Made by a program: the position numbers and the translations under genes
NCBI GenBank assembly: GCA_964057225.1
Contig: OZ059894.1
Coordinates: forward strand, 5,704,001-5,768,000
Direction of reading: 5' to 3'
Length of the DNA: 64,000 bases
Origin: Auanema rhodensis
Taxonomy: Eukaryota; Nematoda; Chromadorea; Rhabditida; Rhabditidae
Notes under the pieces: generated by a model
What the model was told of the DNA's origin: nothing
Databases searched by the model: none
The model's input: only the letters and a program-made list of their open reading frames with translations
In this document: in pieces, positions 49,050-61,794 of the stretch
Numbering within the stretch: position 1 is the first letter of the stretch
Layout of the letters: the number at the start of each line of letters is the position of its first letter

Positions 49050-49560
49050 CTATCGTATGTTTGCAAATAGTTGCGAGTGTGACGTCACAAAGCGCCTGAG
49101 GCATCCATGAATAAGCGTCCGATAAAGAATGGACGACGGTCCATCCATAATCGTTTGCTGGCTGAAGCAACGACGTCGAGCGACAGAAGAGCGCCGTAGA
49201 GCGTTTTGCAATACAAACAGAAAGGACTGTTTGTTCTGTGGGCTTGTGCGACGACCAGTGTACACGTAACTGACGGCAGTCTGGAGAAACAGATATGCCG
49301 GAAGTGTCCTCAAAATCGGGACTGGAATGAACGAACACAGAAACATTGTGAGCTCCAGACATCACTACATAAAGAAAAGATTGTGAAAGAAAAGAAAGCA
49401 AAGAGCAGACAAAAGAAGAGAAAATGTATAGAGATCGAGACAACGACCGGACTGAAGATATACCGGAGGATAGTGTGTGACGTTGGCGAAGAGATTTTCC
49501 GGGTTCGGGACCCGGTACAACTGGACATGATTTCCGCATTCGAGTGCAGAAGAAATAAAA
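49050..49560. other. Island less rich in A+T, open on both strands, identity unknown
   Basis: Frames of 129 codons (+, 49206-49595) and 183 codons (-, 49590-49039) overlap here with other long frames. The block contains TGACGTCA at 49080-49087. Several frames open at once point to base composition rather than one gene. None has a domain I recognise, and the - frame is low-complexity at its start. It may be a promoter or untranslated first exon. Confidence 0.35.
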
Positions 49561-51511
49561 AAAATATGAAAACGAGAATTGGAATTCCATATTAGCTTTA
49601 AACTACAAAATAATATATAAATATTTTTTCTATTAGAGAGAGTTAAAGATAAAAAAATTCTTTCTTGATCATTAGAGAGGACATTACTGGTCATCAGAAA
49701 ATATGAAATGGGAAACGGCTGCACTTTAAGTAGAAACAACAAATTGTTATTCATAACTCTTTCTATGATATAACATCAAAAATGTGGACGCCGGCCCTTG
49801 AATAACCAGAATTACATTTTCATTCTGAAAAAGAAAGTTTCGATTTCAATAGCTGTGGAAAATTAAATAATTTTTATACTGCTTCTATATATATATGCTA
49901 TATTTCCCAGTTTTCTAATTATGGTCATCACTTTCACTTTTTTCAACAGAAAAGTTTCTGAGAGCGGAAAATGGAGCTTGTTGGAATTAGGCAATGTGTG
50001 GAACGAGAAGGCCGGATGACCAACACGTTATGTAATCAAGGTGGATAGCGGAATGGAAAAACTAGAAGTTTAGACTAGCCTTCGGCGCTCCCCAAAAGTG
50101 CAGAGAGATTTAAAAAGAAGGATTCATCTAACAATTGCAATGGAAAGGTGAAGAGGGGAAAGAGAATGTATTTCGAAGAGATTTTACCAAATTTGGACTA
50201 TAAAAATTCGAATAGTAGTTGAAAACGAGACACAAATTCGGAAAGTATTAGAAAAACTGTGAGAGGGACATAGACAGAACAATTGACCAGAAATATGACA
50301 GCGAGAGAAAGGTATTGAGGAAACAATTTCAATGGCAACAGACGATGATTATGACGATGATGACGAGGCAAAATTAAACGAGAAGTAGAGAGAGTGAAAA
50401 GAGAAATAAAAAAGATAGAAAAAGTACCAATATGACCGGCTACCATTACTTTAGGAAAATACGCATTATTATAGGATGGCAGTACATCCAGATTAGGAAA
50501 CAGCAATAGAACATTAGAAGAATGATTGGTTTGTGTGGGGAATCAAATGAGAATTTGGTTGTTACAGAACATATGAAAAGTACTTATATGTGTTTGACAA
50601 CTCCAGAGATATGTATAGGATTGAAATTAAATTTAGAATTTTTCATATTTGTAAATCGTATTGATGAAAGAATTTAAAAAGTCACAGAAAAAGTAAAATG
50701 AGAGCTTTGAATGAAAGTTAAATGAAATTCTTAGGATGAAATAATCGACGACAATGTTATGTCGGCTTGTTCTTTCATTTAATAACGCACGGGGATAAAT
50801 GCTGATATAACCATCTCATTGAAGCTAATCGACATCGTTAATTCTGAAATCGTTCATATAAAACAAAGATAAGAAAAGTATCTACAAATTATAAAAGAAA
50901 AAACAAAAAATACATGTGAAAAAAAAGAATATTAGACAAAAACACACGCATATATGTGTGATGAGCAGAATATTTTCTGAAGATATTGTTACATCAAAAA
51001 TCATTTTTCAAATACTAGATATAGACATTCATATATGGTAATTCTTAAACAAAAATTTCAGGTGAGAAATGAATGAAAAAGAAACAAAAACCAGCTGACA
51101 GTTAGCAAGCGGTCATTATCGGTTCTTCTGGATCACATTAATTCAATACGATCGAATTTTCATGTGCTTCAAAATATTCATATTGCTTTAGGGAGCTAGT
51201 ACACTTTCTCTTTTTCACTTTTCTCTTTCTCTCTGTATTCCATAAAAATTCTTTATAAATTTCTCATACCTTTTTTTAAAATTTTTACATGATCTCGTTC
51301 TCTTCGTCTCTTTTCCTTATGTCGTTTTTGCATTTTGGTTAGTCCAGCAAAGTATTCATTCACTTTCACTCCGCTTACGATTATCCACATGTGAAATCCA
51401 TATTTCCGGTTATCACACAGGCTTTTCTGCTTAATTGGCAACCAGGTTGGCGGCTAATAGTCAATGCAATTTATTTAAAAAGTGAAGATAAAAGGATAGA
51501 AGGAGAGACTG

Positions 51512-51527
51512 GTCATCGTTACGTAAT
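51512..51527 (+). promoter_or_regulatory. 16-base motif GTCRTCGYYRYGTAAT, copy 2
   Basis: It reads GTCATCGTTACGTAAT and so contains the full palindromic bZIP site TTACGTAA. Confidence 0.45.
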
Positions 51528-53720
51528 CTAACTTTCTCATTCATTCGCAATCTCTTCGTACTGTAACTAGTCCTGAGAAAAGGGAAATCCAGGAAAAAAA
51601 GAAAAAAGGGAAACACGATAGAAAGAGAAATACATTCTGATTGAATTGACTTTCCAGAAAATCTTTTCAATCATCTTTCAATTAGAAAGTTATTATAGCA
51701 GTATGTATACACATAGTTACATATAAATCTATGTAGATTTATATACTCCTGATGATATGTAATATATAAATAAAATATCATAAATCATAAAGTTAGTGAA
51801 TATAATAAATGAAACACAATATGAACATAAAAGGAAGATGCAACTTTTTTTCAATTAATTTTCAATAATAGAAAAGAATTTTTTGTAGTTAAATTTGTCT
51901 TTTAAGAATATGAAATTCGAAAATCTCTAACAATACACACATGAATATATTTTATAAGTATACAGGCATATATAGAATAGGATTTCATGTGTGTGTTGTT
52001 CAGAAATAACGAAAATTTCGAAAAAATAGAAGACGAATCGAATGGCACGTCGATGGAATGGAATTAAGGACGACGTGATCAGGTGACCAATACATGACAA
52101 GTAATGGACAGAATCATCGAAGGCCATGAATGGACAGAGAGAAAACGAGAGAACAAACAATTAGATGTCTATCGGACAAGGCAAAGTAAGAAAAAGATTT
52201 CAGAAAAATGAAAAAAAAAGAAATGGAATAGTGGAAAAGAAGACGAAAATGTTGGTTGATTCAAGAATGGCTGAACATGGGGACAAAATTTCGACCTGAT
52301 GTTGCTTGATAACGAAATATCAAGAATTTACTTGTAAACAGTTAATTGATTTGTTTAATCGTTGTTTGACCGTACAGAAGTGAATGAATATGTGAGAAAT
52401 AGAAGAAAAAATATTCATGTCATAAGCATGTTTTATTTTTTGTTTAGGAATAAATTTTGTAGAAAAGGAAATGTTGATACTTTGATGGCCATGTTTATGC
52501 GTAATAGACTTGATATTTATAAAAGTGTAATAAGGATCCTGATTGATACTGAGTTGATTAACCGTTTAGTTTCGCATCATCCTCTCTCTTTCCTTACTCC
52601 CCAAATATCGCAAGGACGTCCACCTTAAGCTGATGAAACATCTCAGTTCTTTGGTCAATAATCTTCAGAGAAAGTTTTTTTTTTGCAGAAACGAAAGCAT
52701 ATTTTTGTAACTATTTTGAATACAAGATGGATATTGATCTCTCATTAAAATATAGAATAAAAGGAATCATAATGATAATGATGAAGAATAATATCAAAAA
52801 GGAAATGAATAGCAGTTTATAAATCTCTTGACAATCAATATGAAAAGGGCAATTTGAAAACTAAAAGTTTCTAAGAGACATGAAAATCTCTATGTATTAT
52901 ACTGAAAAGACAGTAAAAGTTTGGTGGGCAATCAGAAACTGGACCCGATGGCATTAGTCTTTAGAATGGAACAACCAGCCACTAATAAAGATAGCGAAAG
53001 CGAACTGTTGTTGCTTTTCATGCGTACCCTTCTCAATTCCTCTTTACTGCTTTTTCCCCTGAAAGCCTGGAGACGAAGGGAAAGGTAGAATAAGGTAAGC
53101 GTTCAGAAAAAAAAAACGAAAAGCACAAGAATAACATAGTAAAAATGAACTGAAATTCATTAAGAATACGCTAAAATTTTGAACTATCATGTAACATAGC
53201 TACACTTTTTTTTGTTCAAATAGTTTGACAGCCATGTAATCAAATGCTCGATTGCTAGCAATCATATTCTGTAAAGTTTGTTTGTGATTCTTTTTTTATA
53301 TTTTTGTTGATTTTTCACAAAAATATGCAATAGCATCAAGTGAAAGTATTCGGAAAAAAGAATTATGCAATCGCTTTTACTCTTCTCTTCTTTATCCCTT
53401 TCCTCTTTTTCTCTTACTTCCAAAACTTTCTCTCTCTCTTTATATATTTCCTCAATCTAGTAGACCAGCATCAGTGACCAACTACCTTTTACTTTCATTC
53501 ATAAATCGTTGATTCAAATGAAAAAGAAAAACGTAGAATCCTATTGCATGATGATGCCGATTTTGATGATGATGCAAACGGCTACAACTACTTTCACTAC
53601 CAGCAGATTTATCCACGTATAGAAAGAAGATGAATGGTGTTATAGGGAAAAAAAGATAATGAGAGTAGAAGAGAAAATAGGGAGAGGGTGAGAGAATGAG
53701 TGAAAGAGAAATAGCTGATG

Positions 53721-53736
53721 GTCGTCGCCGTGTAAT
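53721..53736 (+). promoter_or_regulatory. 16-base motif GTCRTCGYYRYGTAAT, copy 3
   Basis: It reads GTCGTCGCCGTGTAAT. The bZIP core is weaker here than in copies 1 and 2. Confidence 0.35.
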
Positions 53737-56179
53737 GGCAAAACTGGTCAGGATGGTTACGCCATCGTTGTCGTCCGACGTTGCATACAGAAGACAGACA
53801 TGAAATCTAGTGAAAGCCGATAGAGAATAGCCGCCAGCAAAACTGGATAGTCGGCCAGTTGTTCTGTTCTATGTATGTATGAAAGTAACATTGGAAAGCC
53901 ATCATCAAACGAAAGGGGGTGAAGAGAAGAAGCAATGGAGGAGAAAGAGAAGAACGTTGATTGCTAAAAGAGAAAGTGAAGAAACTTGTGGACTTGGTGG
54001 ATCTGGTGCCAAGAAAAGAAGCTGTTAAAAATCTAGGAATGGAAGGGGGGGGGGGTGAACCAAAGAAAGGCTAAATGCGTACATGTAGGGGGCTATTAGA
54101 TGGAGTTTTCTCAATATGGGAGACGTTGCTTTATAAATGTACATTTCAAAAAATAAAGAAAAAATAAAAAAAGGGAAACACACAACGGTGACGAGTGAGA
54201 GTGAACCATGGAGGACAAGGCGGAAAATTGCTCACTCTGAAAACAGGCATCGGAATAGAACACAACCCCGCAAAAACATTTAGCATATCCTGTGTTGGTT
54301 GGACACTTGTCTGTAACAGGTATTCAATTTGAATACTGTGGTGAACGCAATAGCAAATCTGAAAAGTGAAAAATTAGATGCATTAACTGTTTTTGGTTAA
54401 TGAAATGTTGAGGAAAAAGCAAATTGATGCATATTAACGACGAAAAGAAAATGTCAAAATAAATATGATACGAACACATGTAATATAAAATAGCCCCTCA
54501 AAAAAAGAAAAATGCTTAAATTAAAAAGCTACAACAAGATACAAGAAGAAGATAACAAATATACCAAGATAAACGAGGTAAAGTTAAAGAAATTTCGAAT
54601 ATTATATAACATATATATGTATTTTTGTTATGAGATTTTATATTGTATATATATATATATATATATATTAGCTTTGAGTAGAAAATTATCTCAATAGAGA
54701 AACCAAAAAAGAAGAATAGAGAAAAGCTGGATAGATAGAAAAGACATAAACAATCAAAGCAACATCATATATAGAGAAAAGTGAGAAACTGATAAGATTT
54801 CAGAAAATGATAAGCTATTTAGAAGCATATACGTATATATATATTTTGTACGTTTTTGTGAAAAAGAAAGAAAAAGATGATAAAAACGAAAAAACGAAGT
54901 GAAGATATGATGAGACGACGAAGAACGAACGGATGTATGCATACGAGGGCCTGCCCTGTTTTTCACGAGAAGGGTTGGAAGGGTGAGCCGAAAGTTGAAA
55001 ACAGAGCAACATGGCCATTGAGATGGGCAACAACATGAGCAGATCCAACTAAAAGACTATGGGAAGGGAGGATAGTAGAGAGAGAAAAAGAAACAGAAGG
55101 AGTAAGAAGCAGATAGTAAGTTTAATAGAAAAAAAAGAAAAATTGGAAAATAATAGCGTGGATGCAGAAATGTGAAATAAGAAAAAGAGGATGAAAACAT
55201 AGAGAGCATGATAACAAAAAAGAGGGAGAAAGAGTGAGAGAAATTGAGAAAGAGTGGGATAAAGAGAGAGATAGAGAGAGAAGAGAAAAGAGCTGGAGGA
55301 AATAGAAGAAAGACACAACAACGTAGCATCACAGAAGAGCCAAATAAAAATCAAAAGAATCTTTATAAAAGGATGATCCAGCATATATAATATATCGATT
55401 TTATCATGAGATGAAGCAGTACTGGGTTTGTGTCTGCGTGTCGAATAGAGACTCATATCCAAGATTATAGTCATCAAAGTGTTTTGCTGTTAAACGATAT
55501 ATCGCTTTCACGTGAGCAAGACTTTTGCTGTGCTATCACAACTATTCTTCATATTGTTACTTAATGTTGATTCCCTTTTTTTCACGATTAAATTCTGATT
55601 GCTCTCTTTTTTTCCGATTAACACATTATTATTTAGTATTTCTACTTTGAGTAATTTATTTATTACACAAAATAAGAATTGAGATTTTTAGCCGAAATAA
55701 GAGGAACAAAATTACTTCTTACTTCTTTTATACATGCATAAAATTTCAATGAGTTCAAGTAACAAATTAATCAAAATTCATTTTGCGTTCTATTTTGATT
55801 GTTTAAGTTAAATGCATACTTATGATCTCAATACACAAATTTAATTTGTGTATCCATGGATACAACTGTTAATATATTAGTATTAAGTTAACTACTTTTA
55901 CTAAAAGTTGTAAGACTCATCATATTCGATATATTAAACAACTAACATATTAATAGTTATCCTGCAATTTTCTTTTGCTGTTGTTCTCTTGTTATAAATG
56001 TTATAAAGATCTCTTTTTAACATCTTCTCATGCCTACATGCTTTTTTGAATCTTTTATAACTTTTAACTCACTTATCTTATTTTTTCTTCTCTTAACTAA
56101 ATGTTGTAATTTCATCGATTTTTAACACCAAAAGTATTTTTTAGGAAAAACTGTGAAATCACATATAAATATAAATAAA

Positions 56180-56252
56180 TAAACACACACACTTATATAT
56201 ATATATATATATATATATAAATATATAAATATATAAATATATAAATATATAA

Positions 56253-56335
<83 letters not shown>
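56180..56335. repeat. (TA)n tract with embedded AAATATAT units
   Basis: A CA/TA-rich lead-in is followed by several ATATAAAT units (56,215-56,265), then about 35 pure TA pairs to 56,334. Confidence 0.95.
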
Positions 56336-56337
<2 letters not shown>

Positions 56338-59300
56338 ATATACGTGTGTGTTCTCATCTTCTAGTAATAAACTCTAAAAATAGTACAAGAGCTACATAGA
56401 GAGCCTAGCGCTTGCCCTGCCTTCAGAGCCCCAGTGAGACGGAAAAAAGAACGTGGACAGAAAGGAAATCCAATACATAGGCACATGGACACTGCTTCTA
56501 TGCTATACATGAGATAAAAATGAGAGAGTCGAAGTGAGCATAAGAATGTAAGAGAAAATTAAAAAAGCGGAGAGAATGTCGTTTGAAGAACGACGAGATA
56601 ATGGCAAACGAAAGAGAGAGAGAGAGAACGGATGGCCAGGGACTGCTAGGCGAGACAAGAGAAGGCAGCTAGCCGCACTAACTGAGAAAAGAGCATTTTG
56701 TGTTTCCAGCTTCTCTCGTTTTTATGTTCTATCTCTATTCTATATTCTTTTTCTCTCGCAGACCCTCTCTCATTCTCAGCCTTGCTCTCTGGCTACTGAG
56801 GTCCTGCTATCTAGCTCTGCCGTTGATATGTATATATGTGTGTGTGTGTGTGTGTATGTGCAGTCGTCAGCAGTAGATATAATACTAAAATGGAAAAAAT
56901 ATATAATATAACAAAAAAAAAGAAAAAAAATGAAAAAAATGAGAAATTGAAAAAAACTTTTCTACAGACCTCAACGTTATATTCTTGAAATAATAACATA
57001 ATATTGGAATTTATAGAAATTAAAATATAATTTAGTCAAAGAACAGATTATTTTTCTTCAGTTCTCAAAAAAAATATAATATATGAGTGAGATCAATCGA
57101 TGCTTTTTTACATGTATGATTGATTCAGAGCATGTAACAAACACGTGGGTAAATTACTTGAATGGCTTACGTGAAACCCAATAAAAGTGTTTGTAGCTGT
57201 TTTGTTGATGAAATAGATGTAAACTACATAAGAAAAAATTGTACGAATGTTGCATAGATTTCAGATTAGGAAAACTCTTGAAGTTCTCATGCTGAAACTA
57301 GAAGAAAAACGAAAAAATCAGATTAAAATAATGAACTTGTATAGATGTATGTGTATAGATATATTTTCTCAGACCAGGTTGAATAAAAAAAATAGGATGA
57401 TCTTATTAGAGAGTATTTGTTGCCGATAAGAAGTAAAGAATATAAACATTTTTCTCCATGGAAATAATAATGCTCTATGATGTTGCTATGGGCTTGCAAA
57501 TAGCCGTAGGCTATTGGGGCGGTTCTTCTGATTCCCATAACTAACAGAGCAAAAGTATATAGTAGAAAAATGCCATATACGGCTCGGACGATAGGCGGGG
57601 ACGTAGATATTCTGAAGGCTCGAATAAGCGAAACATATATAGAGAGTGGAAATATCGGATGACCAACGACAGCCAGTGGGTATTTTCTCTCTCTTCTCTC
57701 TTATTGCTGCCATCTATATCTCTATGGATCTCTAGCTCTCTCCTTCTTCCTTGCTCTACTCCCTCTATTTTATACTTGCTATTCAAGTAGTCTGCTCTTT
57801 TATTTGAAAATCAAAATTTTTTTGCTCTCGTCCGGCATAAAAAAGAAAAACGTACTAAATGAAATTGGAAGAGAAAGACGAAAAAGTCTAATATATTTAG
57901 CGAAATTTAAGCTTCTAAAAATGTTATTAAGTTATAACTTAATATTATTGAAAAATTAAACTCATAAAATATTATAAAATAAATATAACTACATTTTTTA
58001 CATATTTTCTATAAAGATCAATAAGAAAAAAAAGCTTAAATATATTATATATACATATAACATTAAAAAGTATAAAGGTGTAAAAAGAAAAAAAAAAGAA
58101 AAAAAGCAAAATGAAGTAACGCGTTGACTTCTTATTTGACATTTTTTTCTTCTCGTAATCGCTTGCCCAATGACCGCTGTCCACTTTCTGCTTTAGTTGC
58201 AAAGCTGGCCCTGGCCTCATGAGCAGTGAAAACGGAGGGGGGGGAGAGTGCTGACTACAAAGACTGCACATGGCTGGCAAAGACACAAATGCCCTTAGGC
58301 TTTAGTACTAGAAGCTTTAACAAAATATGCTATATATACGAACAATTCAAAAATAAAGAGAAAAAAAGAAAAGAAGAAGCAAAATATATAAATATAAATG
58401 AATTGTATAAGTAATTGGTAAAGAAAAAAGCAAATACATCAAGTTAGTTTTATAATATTTTTGAAGCTCAGATCCAAAAATTATAAGCATAATCTATAGG
58501 TACTTTTTGGTTTTTAAAAAGAAATTGGTGGATAAGAAAACAGTTAAAAAACTAAAAAAGTAATCATGAAGTAAATTTTTTGATTGTAAATGTGAAGAAC
58601 AAACAAAAGAGAAAATATAAGAATACTAGTATCAAGTTGTATAACGCTGAGAAAAGTTTTCATTATCTAAAGGATCTCATACTTTTTTTTTTAATATTTT
58701 TAGTCACCGGTTGCAAAGTGGATCATACTAAATATATGAAAAAAATAAATAAAAAATAAATAAAAATTTGTTTTTTTGGAAATAGTTGATGAAGATTGAA
58801 ATTTGTCTCCTACCAGTCTAATTTAAAAAAATGTTTGTATTGTGGTATAGTCATGAAAATACATACATGTTTATATACATATAATGTGACGTAAAAGAAA
58901 TAGCCAATGTACTAAGAGGAAGAAGAAGATGAATCGGAAGGATAAGATCAGAAAAGAATAGATTAGTGTGCTCTAGAAGATCATGATGATGAGAAAAGTG
59001 CAAGAAGCAGAGAATGATGAGCTGAAAGAGATACCTGTTGGGGTGTAGGACGGAAAAGCAGAAGCAGAAGAACATGATCAAGAAAGAAATGAAAAGATAA
59101 AACGAAGGAAAAGAATAAAGAAGAAACGAAAAAGATGTAGTACAACATGTGTATATTGTATATTTCGAAACGAGCAATTTTTTCTTAAGCAGGAAGCTTT
59201 AGCTTTCTTTTGGAAAATATGAATTGAGATGAATGTCTGCATTTTGTTCTTGTGATGAAAAATTGAAGAGACTATAGTATTAACTTTAATTTATATAAAT

Positions 59301-61764
59301 TTTCATTGCTGTTAAGTGTGATAATGAGGATATATGTATGTATCTATACATACATATACATATACTATTACATATATGTATGTGTACATTAAAATAGAAA
59401 TGTTCGCAAGAAAATGAATAACTAACAAAAAAAAGATAGGATACTTTATCTCAGAAAAGAGATGAGAGTAGTAAAAATAAAAGAAATCAGAAGGAACTGA
59501 ACAACGAATGGTGTGAACAGAAGAAAATAATCAAAAAAGTAAAATCTTTTTTATAAGTTATAGTAATAAACCTTTTTTTAATCAAAATAATAGGAAAAGA
59601 AAAAAAAGAAAAGAGAAGCCGAAGAAAGCCTTTTTAGAAGATTTGAATCATATATACATACATATGTATGTATTCCTTAGATGTGATGAGATAAAAGAGA
59701 TATTCACTACATATATTATATATATATATAGTATATATATGCATCAAGTATAAAGAATATAAAATATCAAAAACAACAAAAAAAATTATGAATTTTAGTT
59801 AAAACTTAAAAATAATAAAAAATTTTAGTTAATTAACAAAAATAAAATAAAAAGCTAGCTCAGTCGTATGTGTTGTTCTCAGAAAACTCATTTGAACACT
59901 ATTTCTTCTTCTCTTGTTTATAATATGTGAATATGTTTGTATCACTTTGATTCTTTTTCTTTCTTTATATCATATATTATTGTTTTTAAATTTAATAGAA
60001 AAAATTAAACCTGTTACGTAATCATATTAGGCAGTTCTGAACCCATTATTAATGAAAGTTGAAAATATGATGAGGAATTTTCAAAGGATTACATTAAAAA
60101 GGGAATGTATTGGCTACATGCAGGAAATAAATGAATAACAGTAGCAAATACTTTTTGTCAATATATTTTTTTAGAAAGTAGAGAATATTATTTGATTTTA
60201 ATGTATAAATTTAGTTAATATGGAAAATTATAATGTTTGTCTAGACTTTTAAGTCATTACTAAGTTATGACTAAAAGTCTAATGATATGTGCTTGTTCGT
60301 TTTATTTTTAATATTTTTCAAATGAACTACACATTTCTTCACACACTCTTTTATAGTATAGCTAATTATCATGTTTTCTCACATATTGTGTAAGTTTCTT
60401 TTTTTTATGTTCAGTTTTTTTCTTCAATAGCGTCGGCTGCTTACGTTTATTTTTTTTTTTTTTGCAAACACAAAACATCAACAACATTCCGGCTTAATGA
60501 ATAGAGAAGTGAATGTCCAGAGCCAGCATGGAAAATGTTGTGAATTGAACAACACGAAAAAGGCGTTATCGATAAACTTTTTCGTACTCGCTATCGTCAC
60601 TTTTTAATTTTGAAATATTTTGATCTGGAGCTCATGTCTGGAAAATAACTTCTGATATTGTTGTTGAGATTATTGGATTATGTGGTTGATGTTATTCATT
60701 CATCTGATATCTCACAGTAGAAATGAAGACACTCGAAATTGCTGCTCGGATTAGAGAGGAAAAAAGAAAAAGAGAGAATGAGCTCAGGAATAAACTAAAG
60801 CTCAAATTTAAGCACTGAACAGCCAGATGTGAGAGGGAGAGAAGCACATGCGGGCGATCAATCGCCATTGGCCAGTTGTTTCTCAGAAAAAAAAGAAGAA
60901 CGAAACTAAGAAAGTGAATAGAAAAAGATGCAATACGATGAGACAAGATAGACAAAAATAATATTAAGAATGAAGAGAGAACAGCATCGTATCACAAGCA
61001 GAAATTAGCAAATGCAAAGTAACAATCTAAATAAAACAAAGAGTAGGTTCACCGTTGCGAAGTGAATTGTGCTCGTATATTAGTATGTATATGTCCTGAA
61101 GCACATAGCTGGGCTATTGTGCATGAGCCGGAAAATTGCAGCAATAGCAGCAGCAGCAGTTAACAGATATTTATATACTATGAAAGAAGACAAGTGAAGA
61201 AGGAGAAGAGACCTTCCTGGTCATGCAGCTGCTCCTGCATACGATGGAATTTTGATCGGCTCTCGGAATGCCCGTAGTTCTATGCGGAAACGAAAGAAGA
61301 ACAAGTAGAAAAACCATTAAATTAAACTTTCGGTTTTGTTGCTTCTACTGTTCCTTTTCCTTTTTCTCTCATACTACATTTTTCCATCGAAAACATAACA
61401 AAGGGATAACAGCGAAAAAGGCGAATTGATCTGGTCCGATCAAGAATAAACATTAAATTAATTACCTATCATGTGTTGAAGATTTCAATGGTTCTATTGA
61501 AAAACAATGTTTATGTATACCAAAAATGGGTTGCATGGTTTCTGCCTATGAGTACTGCTAGCGCTGCCAGTGCTAGTCAAAATGAATCTAGTTCCAATCA
61601 ACAAAAACGTTTTTTTCAGTTACATATAAAATATAAAAAAAAACAAAAAAGAATAGAATAAAAAACAGGTGCAACAGAGAAGTAAATTAAGGAGAGCTGG
61701 ATAGAACTAGAACTTGAAATGGATATAGAGAGAAACAAAAGAAAGAGAGACTTTGTGCTTTATC
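56336..61764. other. Non-coding stretch
   Basis: It contains a short (TG)n run near 56,836-56,854, a G-run at 58,236, ATACAT-type palindromic DNA at 59,330-59,390 and 59,650-59,675, and GTTACGTAATC at 60,013-60,023. No coding exon or RNA gene is supported. Confidence 0.4.
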
Positions 61765-61794
61765 ATGCCCTGTTGGACAGAAGATTTGGTTAAG
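61765..61794 (+). CDS. Possible first exon (MPCWTEDLVK)
   Basis: An ATG opens ten codons, MPCWTEDLVK, ending exactly at a strong GTAAGT donor in phase 0. A phase-0 continuation exists after ACATAG at about 62,039 (FMIHNSDEIIEIFQKVKV then stop), which would give a 28-residue peptide, but that acceptor is weak. It could instead be the start of a + strand gene beyond the window, or chance. Confidence 0.2.

Larger units (their letters stand above)
49561..56180. other. Non-coding stretch with purine-rich blocks
   Basis: No gene is supported. Purine-rich + strand blocks lie at 52,150-52,260, 53,620-53,720 and 55,050-55,320. A G-run of 12 lies near 54,045 and a TA tract near 54,640-54,668. A GTAAGC donor at 53,096 is preceded by purine-rich sequence. 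Frames at 55,049-55,477 on the - strand are Ser/Phe/Leu low complexity read from the purine-rich strand. Confidence 0.4.

Noticed and set aside
55049-55477. A 142-codon - frame and two overlapping ones
   Set aside because: Ser/Leu/Phe repeats read from GAGAGAAA-type sequence in three frames.
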